DNA of 64,000 nt from Gordionus sp. m RMFG-2023 (GCF_954871325.1 NC_088775.1:45113561-45177560), one strand, 5' to 3'; shown: positions 47,466 to 58,780, counted from the first letter of the stretch. The notes: generated by a model from the letters alone, not told the origin. Translations and numbers: made by a program.

Positions 47466-47678
47466 TCGCCCATAAGAGTTATATTGATATATTATTTTGC
47501 AAAAAGTCAATTTTTTTTATATTACATAATTATATATATCCATTATATGCCAGAGATGCCTAGAAGAAATAATAAAAATAATCTGTTTATCTTAAAATAA
47601 AACGAATCAATTTTAATGCAGTATCCCTATATCCCATATTTTCTTTCCAATAAGTTTAGCAAGATTATTACTTCCAAC

Positions 47679-48240
47679 TAGTGTTGTTAAACGACTGAGC
47701 CAGCCGGCTTAGCCGAAAACTCAGCCAGGTTTTGAGCCAAAAATTCGGCTCAGGCTCAAGGCGGCTGGCTCACTCAAGCCGATTATTGAGGCGAAATTTA
47801 TTTATTTCAGATTAGTGTTAGTGTTGCTAAAGGGCTGATCCAAGCCGGCAAAACCCTAAACTCAGCCAGTTTTTGAGTCAAAAATTAACTAAGGTTCAAG
47901 CCTCCTCATTGAGCCCCTTTTAGTTGGCTGGTTGAGTCGGCTCAAGCCGGCTAATGAGTTGCCTCAAGCCGTCTTTTAAGCCAAAATTTATTTATTTGAG
48001 ATTAGTTTTGTTAAACGGCTGAGCCAAGCCGGCTTAGCCCTAAACTCATCTAGTTTTTGAGTCTAAAATTGACTCAAGCCGGCTCTTTGAGCCAAATTAT
48101 ACTGCTGGCTCGAGTCGGCTCATGACTTGGCTCAAGCTGACTTTTGAGCCGAAATTTATTTATAAACGTCTGAGCCAAGCCGGCTTAGCCTTAAATTCAG
48201 CTTGTTTTTGAGTCAAAAATTGACTAGGCTCAAGCCAAGA
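47679..48240. repeat. Four-unit GAGCC-rich array with hAT-like heads
   Basis: Units begin at about 47679, 47818, 48001 and 48165 with tagtgttgttaaacg(g)ctgagcc or a decayed form. Each continues with repeats of caagccggct and its variants. TAGTGTTGTTAAAC resembles the end of BED-type hATs, so this looks like an amplified hAT terminus. No partner end with a matching target duplication was found. Confidence 0.65.
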
Positions 48241-48510
48241 AGATGATCCCATAATTAAAAAAGATCTACGACACATATTGCATCGGTATAGCAGACTCTT
48301 GTTTTTCTTCTACCCGCATTATGAAATTGCAAATAGTATATTATATTCCTGACGATAATAATTGTTATTTAGGCAAAAATCATTCACAAGTTGCTTAATC
48401 ATTTATACATTTTAAAAAAAAACTATGGATATTAAATAATCGGAATCAGCTATAAAAAAATAACATAAAAAAGGATTGATTTATTTTTTATTTATTATTA
48501 TATTGAATTT

Positions 48511-50538
48511 GGTTCCCCGTCAATTCGGCGCGGAAAATTCGGCGCATCGTCAATTCAGCGCGGCGACAACTCGGCGCAACGTCAATTCGGCGCGGCGACA
48601 ATTCGGCGCAACGTCAATTCGGCGCGTATCTAATACAGTTGCAATTTATTATAAATTTATTAGTATAAAAAAAAGGATGATTAAATAGAAATGATTTTGA
48701 ATGTTGGTCATATTAATTATTTCTTCGTATTTTTTTTTACAAAAATCTCAATTTTATTTACTAAATGTGTAATATCAATAAAAAAAATTAACAACCAATA
48801 TTTATACCGATTTCCTTGCTGGACCAATTTACCACATTATAAGGTAGGGGAGACTGGGGTTACTTGGACCGATTTTTATAAAATTGGCTATAGCTCCTGG
48901 TTTTTTAGATAATATAAAAAAAATATATGATTAGATACCTAAAACTATACTCTATAAAGGTTCCTTATAAAAAATTTTAAGAATATAATCATTTTTTTTG
49001 AATTTTACTTTTTGTAAAAGAACAATTTTGTCCAACAAACCCCAATAGCGGGTAAATTAAGGCAAGTTATATATAAAAATTGAAACTTAATTTTGGTTAA
49101 TTTAATAAACATTTTGTATTTTTTTCTTTATTACCTGCCATAATTGACGTGTATGGTTTAGCAAGCCCTGCTAACTCTAAATTTCTGGATATAATAAATA
49201 CTCATAAAACTTTCCCAAATTATAAAAACTTCATCAATATTTTATTTCTTAAATAAAATTTTTAATAATTATTTCAAAAGATTTTTTGTCTATAGACGTA
49301 AACTAATAAAAACTATATTATGATAAAATTTTAACCTTCTGGTGTATTTAATTTTAAGATGAGATTAAGTGGTTTGCCAAGCCCCGGTACCTAACCCCAG
49401 TCTCCCCTATTTTGATTAGTAGCCAATATTATGTAAGCGAGATTTTGCGCTAAATGTAAGAAAAGTTTGGACTTCTATCTCTAATCTTACATGTTATTAT
49501 GGCTAAAATCTTAATCGACCCAAATCGGACGTTTAACAACACTAATGTTGATCCAATAAAATTCAAATTAAGACTTATTCATTTTTTAGATTTATTAAAA
49601 ATCCTTAAAATAATTCTATTAATCATTTTAAATATATATTATGTTTAACTAATTTTTTCTATTATAAAATAATCAAAAACGAATTAACGCACAAAGGCAA
49701 TTTCATGGCTGTTTATGATTGGTATTTAGGATTTATGCTAAGAAATCATAATATCTCCTTTATGTCCAAAATGTTTATTAAATTAACCTAAATTAAGTTT
49801 CAATTTTTATATATAATTTGCTTCAATTTATAAGTATTATGATATTTTTAACAATAAAACAATAAAATTATTCTATACGTATCATTATTAATAAATAAAA
49901 ATGTATTTCAATTTATTATGGCTAAAAAAACCAATGATTTAGGAAGCCCCTTGAATTTGCCCCACCCCGCTATTGGGGCTTTTTGGATATTATTTTTACT
50001 TTTTCAAAAAGTAAAATTTAAAAAAAATGATTATATTCTTAAAATTTTTATAAGGTACCTTTATAGAGTATAGTTTTAGGAGGTATCTAATCATATATTA
50101 TTTTTTATATTATATAAAAAAATCAGGAGCTAAATTTTGTAAAAATCGGTCCAATTAACCCCAGTCTCCCCTACCTTATAATGTGGTAAATTGGTCCAGC
50201 AAGGAAATCGGTATAAATATTGGTTGTTAATTTTTTTTATTGATATTACACATTTAGTAAATAAAATTGAGATTTTTGTAAAAAAAAATACGAAGAAATA
50301 ATTAATATGACCAACATTCAAAATCATTTCTATTTAATCATCCTTTTTTTTATACTAATAAATTTATAATAAATTGCAACTGTATTAGATACGCGCCGAA
50401 TTGACGTTGCGCTGAATTGACGTTGCGCCGAATTGAGGTTGCGCCTAGTTGTCGCCGCGCCGAATTGACGTTGCGCCGAGTTGTCGCCGCGCTGAATTGT
50501 CGTGCGCCGAATTTTTCGCGCCGAATTGACGTGATACC
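48511..50538. mobile_element. Inverted-repeat element with GGCGC-rich ends (MULE-like)
   Basis: Flanked by a perfect 9-bp repeat ATTGAATTT (48502-48510 and 50539-50547). The ends are GGTTCCCCGTCAATTCGGCG and, inverted, GGTATCACGTCAATTCGGCG. Each then has a run of (aa)cgtcaattcggcgc-type tandem repeats, five to eight units. The inverted arms continue through a common open stretch (48691-48912 plus, mirrored at 50130-50327 minus; peptide MILNVGHINYFFVFFF) to about 49110 and 49790. That peptide is unlike any transposase and is probably chance. The duplication length suggests a Mutator-like or foldback element. No transposase is present. Confidence 0.8.
48845..50173. repeat. Three TAGGGGAGACTGGGGTTA termini
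   Basis: TAGGGGAGACTGGGGTTA occurs at 48845-48862 and inverted at 49392-49409 and 50156-50173. The first and second could bound a 565-bp MITE. The first and third are mirror positions in the arms of the larger element. A MITE insertion before the arms were duplicated would explain all three. Confidence 0.65.
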
Positions 50539-50547
50539 ATTGAATTT

Positions 50548-50925
50548 GTTTAATGTAATTTTATAAATTATTATTTAATATTATTTATTCTTATATACCC
50601 ATGCTATAAATGGAAAAAATAAAAAACACAAATTTAGAATTTGTAAATAAATTATACCCCTCTATTTTTTTAATAATATTTTATTTTTTTGTTTCATGAT
50701 ATTTTATTTTATAGGTATATAAATTAAAATATAAATCATTTTTTTCTTTTAAGCTAAAGATATTTTGATAAATAATCTTTCATTAACTCAACATTTTATT
50801 TCTTTTTTTTTTCATAGAATTTCATGTAAATATTAATTAATTTTTTTATTAAACATTATTAAAGGTGGTTTTATTAATATTACGTATTGTTTATGAATTT
50901 TTAAATGGTTTTTTTAATATTAATA
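50548..50925. other. AT-rich gap
   Basis: Nothing recognised. Confidence 0.5.
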
Positions 50926-51090
50926 TCAGATAGCTGCAGAGGTAATTTGCATGGCCCGAATTTTTAAAATAGAAAAATTTCGTCCAGGATCCTATTTTCA
51001 AAAAAAAATTAGGACTGGCAAGAATTTTTTTAAAAATATTTAGACATAGTCCGTGATATATATCGGGGCGGATCGTCTCGTAATTTTTTA
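50926..51090. repeat. Degraded CAGAGACC-type MITE end
   Basis: It begins CAGATAGCTGCAGAGGTAAT and continues ttgcatggcccga, close to the 6276 and 36160 termini. The GGCCCGG blocks are strongly mutated. No right end is seen. Confidence 0.55.
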
Positions 51091-51458
51091 ATGTTATTTT
51101 TAGTCTAACCACCATCTTTCAATCGTTTAAGTTATTGATATTTCTATCATCAATATCAACAAAGATTTTACCTTATAATATACTTGTTGTACATATTTGA
51201 TTTGATAAGAATTTTAAATCTTCTTTGTAAATAAATCATTTTTGAGGAATTCTTTTGAGAATTTTATTATAAATAAACAATCTTTTAGCTAAATCTTTTA
51301 TAGTTTTTTTTAGCATCTTTGTAAAATTATCTATTTTTTTAGTATATTAAAAGATGTGGTTTTTTCTAAATAATTTTTTTAAAATATTATATCTTTTTTA
51401 TGTTATTCTATATGATCTTTTTAACGAAAATATTTTAATGTGACAATTGTCATAATCG
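51091..51458. other. AT-rich gap, ending in the GACAATTGTC repeat
   Basis: Mostly featureless. The last 30 bases (gtgacaattgtcataatcg) are the edge of tandem-repeat array 2, which continues beyond the hAT at 52853. Confidence 0.5.
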
Positions 51459-52852
51459 TAGTGCTGTAAACATTTCTAAAAAATTCGAACGCGTTCAACG
51501 TTCATTGACAAAAATCGAACGCGTTCACATTCATAAAACCGTTCAAAATTTTATGATAAATTTTATTTAAATTAAATTTAATATAAATATACTTATATTT
51601 TTTAATACAATATATTTTAGCCATGTTAAAAAATAATATAGTTTTATTTTGATAATAATAAAAAGATATTTTTATTTATAAAAAATTTTTCTTATTATAT
51701 TTTAATAACAATTGTTTTCAAAATATTTATTTGATAGACAGGAACACTTGGCAGTTAATACGGCATTGGCCTAAAAACACGCTCTACAGGGGCAGATGAG
51801 GGGATTGCGGTATTATACTTAATAAACAGCTCTTTTAACGTGGAGAATTAATTAAAAACATATTGTTTTGTTATTTGCAAAAAATTAAGATAAGTTATCC
51901 TCCTCCAATCCATTCTCTACTTTCGACAAAATAAAGGATATCTCAAAATTAACAGTTCTCTAGGGTTTTCAAAGCATTTTTTTCAACAACGCTATAAGTT
52001 TATTTTTAATAGGTTCGTTCTGTGGAAGTTTTATCCATGGCCATTGAAGTTTGAATGCTGGATGTATAATTGCAAAAAGAACATATTGATGCATATATAT
52101 ATGTTCAAATCTTTAAAAAAAATAAAATATAAGTAATAATTGAGAGTGATAGGTTTAATAACTTTTATTAATCCCATTTAATACAGCGTCTATCAATGGT
52201 TGACCATATTTGAGGCCACTAATTTTTTTAATTTTAAAATAACTATCGCTATTGTTGGGGTCAAATATCCCAAATGTATTATTTCTTCAAATTTAATGAT
52301 TTAACTTAGTTATTTATAAAATCAAATAATTAATATTAAAATCAAATGTCGTTTTAAATTGGAACCTGAAGATTTTGACAATATAATACTTTTTCACCAC
52401 ATTTTACACTTGGTAAGCATTGGATTAGTTCCTTCAATATAGGATGTTAATGTAAAACATTTATCATATTTGGCCATAGTAATGATAATTCATCTGATTT
52501 TGGATTTTTAGAATCAGATGATGAGGTTTAAATAATAATATCCATGCTTATGCTAATCTATTAAATTAAAATATAAACAATTATTCAAATTAATAAACTA
52601 TGTGTTAAAAAAATTGAAATGTGAAAAGGAAATACACAGCCAAAAAATATAAATACATTTTTAAAAAAAATTCGGAAATATTAAATTTTTCAAATAAATA
52701 AAAATATTTTTAAAATTGAACGAACGTTAAATTCGAACGCGTTCGTCATAAAAAAGGAACACGTTCAAAGGTCGTCAAAAATAAAAGGAACGCCGTTCAT
52801 CATTTTTTTCAAAAAAACGAAACGTTCACGAACGCGTTCGTTTACAACACTA
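51459..52852 (-). mobile_element. hAT transposon, BED type, decayed
   Basis: Ends TAGTGCTGTAAAC and TAGTGTTGTAAAC (inverted). 8-bp duplications cataatcg (51451-51458) and catattcg (52853-52860), one mismatch. Subterminal regions repeat the gaacgcgttc palindrome many times, a likely transposase binding site. On the minus strand ELFIKYNTAIPSSAPVERVF (about 51785-51845) is the hAT dimerisation block. The remainder is broken and the catalytic region is not recognisable. It inserted into the GACAATTGTC tandem repeat. Confidence 0.87.
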
Positions 52853-53290
52853 CATATTCGTTATTTTTTAACATTTTTAAAACTTTTTGACATAAAAAGT
52901 AAAATAATATTTATATTGTAAAGATGTTAAATTATAAATTCAATGAAGATGTTCCTTGAAAAATTGGCAATTATCATAATCAATATTTTTAAACATATTA
53001 GATTTTTTTTGACGCTAATGGTTGTTTTTAAAAATTTTTTGATGTAAATGGGCTAAAATAAGTATTGTTAAAATGTTTAAATAAAACTTTAGTGAAGATG
53101 TACCCTAGATAAGTGAAAATTGTCATAATCGTTATTTTTAAAGTTTATAGAATTTTTTTGATGCAAATGGGTATAAATATAAGTTGTAACATGTTAAATT
53201 AAAATTTCAGGGAAGATGTACTATGAAAAGTGACAATTGTCATATCGTTATTTTTAAAGTTTTTTGAATTTTTTAAAAATATATAGTTTA
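52853..53290. repeat. GACAATTGTC tandem repeat, array 2
   Basis: Three to four units of tgacaattgtcataatcg followed by ttatttttaaagttttttga, then ttttgacgcaaatggg-type sequence and aaatttcat.aagatgtacc. Diverged units replace gacaattgtc with ggcaattatc or gaaaattgtc. It starts before the hAT at 51459. Confidence 0.8.
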
Positions 53291-53590
53291 AACATACAAA
53301 TATAAAAGTAAATAATACAGAATACTTATCCAATATATACAAATAGTTTATATGTACAACTTAAAAATATATTAAATCTAGTATATTAAAATATTTAATT
53401 TCGCGTAAATATACATTTAAAAAAAATACTGTATTTATAAAGATAATAAATATATATAATAACAATAAAATATAAGTAATTTTTACATAACGGAATTTAA
53501 GAAAAATATAATTTAACAATTCTAGAAATTTTAAGAAATTTAACAACCAACTACTTCATAATACAAAGTATAATAATGGAAATATTTAGT
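53291..53590. other. AT-rich gap
   Basis: Nothing recognised apart from a poly-G stretch at about 53612-53625 at the edge of the LINE. Confidence 0.5.
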
Positions 53591-53665
53591 GCAAATGATA
53601 ATACGAGGAAGAAGGGGGGGGGAGGGTAATTTAAAATGATTTAGGGAAGAAGAAGAAAATCTAGA

Positions 53666-54544
53666 TTAATCGGGCTCCTCGGGGAATGAACCTATGAAGC
53701 ATGTGAAATTAGATTTTATAATCTGAATTTCTATGCGTTGACGTAAGTAGACGCCTTCTTTTGGGTCTCCTGATTTTGTTCTTAAGGTTCTGCCAATCTT
53801 TTTAATTAGGCTAAGAGCCTGACTTCCAAGAAATGTTAAGGTTGTTGTGACAACTGGTACGAATTTATACTCATCTGGAATATCCACATATTTATTTGTT
53901 TTAAAATCTTCGGTGTATTTTAAAATGTCTTTATTGATGTTGGAGGGTGAGAGGGGGTCAACGCAGGAGAAATCCCACGCTAGAAATTAGCCATTCTCCC
54001 AAGGAATTTGTGTAATTCCACCGGGTCGTCTCCCATCCGTAAAGAGACCTGAGGGTTCTAAAGTGGCAGGAAAGCCTGCTGACTGTAAAGCTCGTTTTAT
54101 GAGAGCATTACACCTGTTATGCCGGATTGAGCGTCCACTGCTAAAAATGCATTGGAGGCAATGACGACCAGTTTGACTAACTGGCCTTTTGCACTTGGCG
54201 CACTCATATGAAACTGAGGTTGTTACATTTAACCGGATGGCTACAGCAAAACTGAATTCTTGATTTGAAAGTTCGAGATCAAGATTTTTAGAGGGGATGG
54301 CATCCAAGTATTCATGTCCTGAACCTTGGTTGAGGGAAGCTAATAGGGCATGATCTTCAGATTGCAGTGTCGAAAAGAGGTAATCAACGGACCTTGCAAT
54401 CATCGGATTATCCCAATCCTTTTGTTTATGGGAGGCTGGTGGTAGACATTCATCTCCAACTGAGGCTTTCCATATGACATAAGCTTCGTCAAGCAGTGCA
54501 TCTGGCAAGGTCAGGTGATCAGTTATTATTTTGGAGCTTGCCAA
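53666..54544 (-). pseudogene. LINE copy 2: post-RT region and restriction-like endonuclease
   Basis: ALLASLNQGSGHEYLDAIPS, then a Cys-rich finger YECAKCKRPVSQTGRHCLQC, then GRSIRHNRCNALIKRALQ and EPSGLFTDGRRPGG. In relatives the last motif is DGKRPDG, so the Asp expected for the RLE catalytic RPD is Gly here. After PWENG comes TAA (53987-53989), then FLAWDFSCVDPLSPSN, which holds the second Asp (WD), and finally KEGVYLRQRIE. The mutated RPD and the stop would both inactivate the nuclease. Confidence 0.88.
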
Positions 54545-55860
54545 TGTGGACGAGATGAAACCACTAATTGATAAGGCTATGGGTGATCGTAACCCTAAGC
54601 CTCCTTTATTGCAGGGGAGATTGGCTTGATGCCACTAATTGGAGTCAAATTTGAGGTTAGTTATTTTTTCCATGATGTTTTTAATTATGGATTCATATGC
54701 TCTTAAGGGTTTGGGATGTTTAAAAACAGCAGTAGACCGTAGAGCATATAGAATCTTTGGTATATTGAAGAAATTTTTTATTAAGAAGAAAAATTTATGC
54801 GTGGGTAAAGAGTCTTATCTTTAAAGAAGTAGATATTTGTTGCATAAGTAGACCCTCCATATTGTTTAAATTATTCGAAGTAGCCTGGAAAAAGGCTTCA
54901 ACTGCTAAGCAACCCCCAACTGGTGAGCCAAGATGTGTTAGTTCTTCAGCCATAACCTCTTTAAAGGCGTGACAGTTGGGAGATTGAGAGGTGAGCTGAC
55001 AGAATTCTGTTTTGTTGACGTTTAAGAGAAGGCCTATGTCTGGCCCATCCTTTTGCAAAATTTCTAGGGCTTTGTCTATCTCTTCTGGGCTTCCGCTTAT
55101 AATCCCGTCATCTATATACCAGATATGAAGATCTAACAGGCAACTGCTTTTAATTTTTTTAACTAGATTGTCTATTCCTAGACAAAATAATATCATCCCT
55201 AGGGGATCACCCTGTTGAATTCCTTCTGAAGAAGAAAGCCTATATTCACCATATTGTAAGATGGAGGGATTCGCATAGCAGCTTAAAATGTAGCTGGAGT
55301 AGCATGGGAAGCTATTGATAAAGGATTTTAGGAAGACAGATCGTTTTATTGTGTTGTATGCATTATTAAAATCAATTTTAATTGGTGTTTATTTTGAGGA
55401 TTATTTTGAAGATATATTCGGGTTATATGAGCGGCAGACTCGCAGCCGCCTTTGACACCAACCACTAGTTGAGTTGAGGTGAGAATTGTGGAGACTTTCT
55501 CATTGATTCGAGCCGAAATCAATTTTGATACTAGTCTCCTAAAGAGGGTGCCTATGGCAATTGGGCGTAAGTCTTTGTTGGGTTTTGTAAGAGCTATTAG
55601 TTTTGCTCCAAACATAATTGGCTGGGCGAAGATAGGAACGTCACCATGTAAGATCCTGTTACAAAGGAGAGTTATACTGTTGAGTAGGGTAGTTTGAGAT
55701 TTTAGAAGAGGGATTGTTAGGTCTTGAAGATATATCGGTCTCATGCCTTCAAAACCATGTGCAGAATCTTTTTGGAAGGTTGAGATTGCTTTTCTCACTT
55801 CCTCTGGTGTAAATTCTATTGGATAAGACGTGGGATTTGACCAGGTAATTCAATTGTAGA
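54545..55860 (-). pseudogene. LINE copy 2: reverse transcriptase
   Basis: From the N-terminal side: SAHGFEGMRPIYLQDL, then NRILHGDV, FGAKLIALTKPNKDLRPIAI with GTLFRRLVSKLI (55346-55798), IDFNNAYNTIKRS (motif A, other frame), EGIQQGDPLGMILFCLGIDN (motif B), IWYIDDGIISGS (motif C, 54795-55196), KFFNIPKILYALRSTAVFKH and GGLGLRSPIA. Frame changes occur between the leader and motif A and after motif A. A TAG lies before WHQANLPC. Confidence 0.9.
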
Positions 55861-56541
55861 TGCCTGATGTGTGGGGTGCTTCATAGCCAATCGGGTATAA
55901 GTTTGAAAATTAATGGGGGCTAGTGTGTCTGATGAAGAGGCCTGACGGAGTGCCCCTTTTATATCTAAATTATCGATTTTTTTTCCAACTAAATTTACTT
56001 TTATTTTAAAAGGATTTATGGATAACTTAGGTGTGGAAGTTATGTCCATTGTAATGTTGTCTAGATCATTTAACCTGTTCTTAATTTGTTGAGTGAGGGA
56101 CAGCTTGCTTTTGTCAGTTAGAACCTGAAAGGCATGGAAGCCAAATAAGAGAAACTCTTTCCAGTGCTGTGGGGAGTTAAAATTGGTTAGAAGGTTATTA
56201 ATAGTTTTACTATATGATTTAGCCGCAAGAAGCCTGTCTACCCGGGGGATTCTTGAGATAATATGAGGTTTAGGTAAATTTGTAAATTCATCGGAGAAGG
56301 AGGGTATTGGTTAATCATTGGGAGTACTGAGTCCTCATGAACAGATAAATTATTAATTGTGGTGAGAGCTGGGATATGTGAAGGGGATGTTAATGTTAAA
56401 TGCAATAGAGGAAATGGAGGGGGGATAGGATCTGTTAAAGGTGACTGATGTGATAAGACACCAGTTACCACTTTTACCGTGCTTCCTTAGGGTTCCGTTT
56501 GGACATTTTTTTCTAATTGTGAGATGTGTAGAAGGGGGCAT
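55861..56541 (-). pseudogene. LINE copy 2: N-terminal region
   Basis: An open stretch from about 56240 down to 55816 (with an earlier piece 56238-56471) reads RVDRLLAAKSYSKTINNLLT, FHAFQVLTDKSKLSLTQQIK and DIKGALRQASSSDTLAPINF, then KHP. This is the usual pre-RT region of this LINE group. A Pro/Ser-rich leader precedes it. A frame change at the end separates it from the RT leader. Confidence 0.8.
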
Positions 56542-56560
56542 TTATATTTATAGGGGGAGG

Positions 56561-57035
56561 GGCAAGGTGGGAAAGGGAATTGAAAATTTTGTGTTATAGT
56601 TTTTCTTAGAGGAAGGGGAATTAGATGGATATATATAAATTTAAAAAAATTTAAAAATAAGAAGAAAAAAAAGAACTCGAAATAAAATTGTTGAAAATTA
56701 TCGTTAAATTGATTTTATTTTAATTAAATGGATGTTATTTAAAAAAAAAAATAAACAATAAACAATTTGTAATTAACATTGACGTAAATGGGCCATTAGT
56801 AAGTAAAAATGGTGGATAATAATATACTTGAAATGACGCAAAATTTTTTCATGAAAGAAGGTAATGTTATCAGTGAAGCAAAAAAAAGGGGGGGGGGGCA
56901 CGGAAGTATCCGATATGAGAAGGGAACTCATTTTTTTTTGAGACTCTGAAGAATTATCGATTGAGAAGAGATAAATATAATTTGAATTATTTGAGAGATT
57001 AGTGTAGTGTGATTCATCTAGATTAAATTAAAATT
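56561..57035. other. AT-rich gap with a poly-G run
   Basis: A run of 12 G lies near 56888-56899. No gene is recognised. Confidence 0.5.
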
Positions 57036-57039
57036 TCAT

Positions 57040-57675
57040 GAAGATGTAGCATATAAAAGTGACAATTGTCATAATTGTTATTTTTAAAGTTTTTTGAATT
57101 TTTTTGACGAATGGGTTAATATATAGATTGTAAACATATTAAATTAAAATTTCATGAAGATGTACCATGGAGAAGTGACAATTGTCATAATCGTTATTTT
57201 AAGTTTTTTGAATTTTTTTGACCCAAATGGGTTAAAATATATTGTAAAAATGTCAAATTTAAATTTCATAAAGATGTAGGAAAGTGATAATCGTTATTTT
57301 TTAAATTTTTTGACACAAAAGGGTTAAAATAATATTGATATTGTAAAGATGTTAAATCATAAATTCAATGAATATGTTCATTGGTAAAATGACAATTATC
57401 ATAATCGGTATTTTTAAAAATATTAGATTTTCTTTGACGCAATCGATAAAAATAAATATTTTTTACATGTTAAATTAAAATTTCAATTAAGATGTAACAT
57501 AAAAGTAACAATTGTCATAATCGTTATTTTTAAAGTTTTTAAAATTTTTTTGATGTAAATGTAAAATAAATATTGCTAACATGTTTAAATAAAATATTAG
57601 TGAATATGTACCCTAGATTAGTGACAATTGTTATAATCCTTATTTTTGAAGTTTATTGAATTTTTTTGACGCAAA
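57040..57675. repeat. GACAATTGTC tandem repeat, array 3
   Basis: Five to six units, 110-130 bp each, of tgacaattgtcataatcg, then ttatttttaaagttttttga, and gacgcaaatgggttaaaat, ending atgaagatgtaccatg. The order of variant units here (one with gacaattatcataatcgg, then acaattgtcataatcg) resembles array 2, so the two arrays may be related by duplication. Confidence 0.85.
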
Positions 57676-57689
57676 GGGGTAGAAATATT

Positions 57690-58780
57690 TGTGTAGCCTA
57701 TTCTGAAGTTAAAATATATAAAATCTTCAATTTACACTTTTTGTATAATTTGGTAATGGCTAAATACAAGCTAACTCGGCTCAATCTTCAGGCGATTACC
57801 GAAAAAAATCCGTTAACATTGAGGCGTTTGCCTCTATCTTTTTAATAATAACCCCGAAAAACCAGAGTGATGTTTTAGGTTAAAACACTTGGTCTAGCCA
57901 TTTTTTAGCCAGCTAGAAATATATTTGATTTGAAGTAGTTTAAAATTAAAATTGTTGTAAAAATAAATTTTTTTAAAAAATAATATATTTATTAATATTT
58001 TCTTTAAAGTTTTTTAAGTAAATGTGTTATTTTAATATTTTTATAAATAAAATATTTTTATCTGATTGGGTTTTATTCATTCACAATCACAACACTGAAA
58101 ATAATAATTAATAAACGTAACTTTAAAAATATTAAAAAAACGAAAATTATTTTTAAAAAAATTTTTCTATATAAATAACTTAAAAAAAAAAATAAACATT
58201 AAAAAACGCATGTTACTTTTGCCATAATTATCTATAACAATCAACATATTTTTTATTTTTAAGTTATTTATTAATTATTATTTTTTAAGTTATTATCTAT
58301 ATAGAAAATTTTTTAAAAAATAATTTCCGTTTTTTTAATATTTTTGAAGTTAAGTATATTAATTATTATTTTTCAGTGTTGAGATTGTAAATGAATAAAA
58401 CCCATTCAGATAAAAATATTTCTGTTTACAAAAATAATAAAAATAACATTTAAAAACTTAAAAGAAAATGTTGAGAGAAACATTATTTTTTTCAAACTAA
58501 ATATATTTTTAGCCGGTTAAAAAATGGCTAGACCAAGTGTTTAAAACTATCAATCTGGCTTTACGGGGTTATTCTTAAATAGATAGAGGCTCAAATTTGA
58601 AAGAAATTAATATAAATCAAAACGCCTCAAGTTTATCAATTTTCTTCGGCTAGGGCCCGAAAATTGGGATGAGTTAGCTTGTATTTAGCCATTACCCAAT
58701 TATAGCAATTATAAACTTTATAAAATGTGTAAATTAGATTTTATATATTTTGATTTAGGCAGGACAAAAAGACGCTTGTT
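57690..58780. mobile_element. 1.1-kb palindromic foldback element
   Basis: The left half (57690-58220) and right half (58230-58780) are imperfect inverted copies. Landmarks are taaaatatataaaatcttca, taatggctaaatacaagcta, cacttggtctagccattttt and cattcacaatcacaacactg with their mirror images. The centre is near 58225. No coding sequence and no clear target duplication is seen. A third copy of the terminal ttgattttatatattttt segment lies at 59112-59140. Confidence 0.85.

Larger units (their letters stand above)
53600..56560 (-). mobile_element. RLE-type LINE, copy 2 (nearly full coding length)
   Basis: A non-LTR retrotransposon on the minus strand of about 3.0 kb. Its one ORF has an N-terminal region (KSYSKTINNLLTNF..HWKEF, LRQASSSDTLAP..KHP), a reverse transcriptase and a C-terminal restriction-like endonuclease. 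That layout is typical of the early-branching R2/NeSL/CRE-like LINEs, which use an RLE instead of an APE nuclease. At least three frame changes and an in-frame TAA (53987-53989) make this copy inactive. It lies between arrays 2 and 3 of the GACAATTGTC repeat. Confidence 0.88.

Noticed and set aside
48476-48912. Open stretches with repeated RRQFGA and a MILNVGHINYFFVFFF peptide as protein genes
   Set aside because: The first is translation of the cgtcaattcggcgc tandem repeat. The second is mirrored only because it lies in both inverted arms and has no similarity to a known protein.
47679-49544. A complete hAT from TAGTGTTGTTAAACG (47679) to CGTTTAACAACACTA (49544)
   Set aside because: The 8-bp flanks (cttccaac and atgttgat) do not match, and the span would overlap partially with the well-supported 48511-50538 element.
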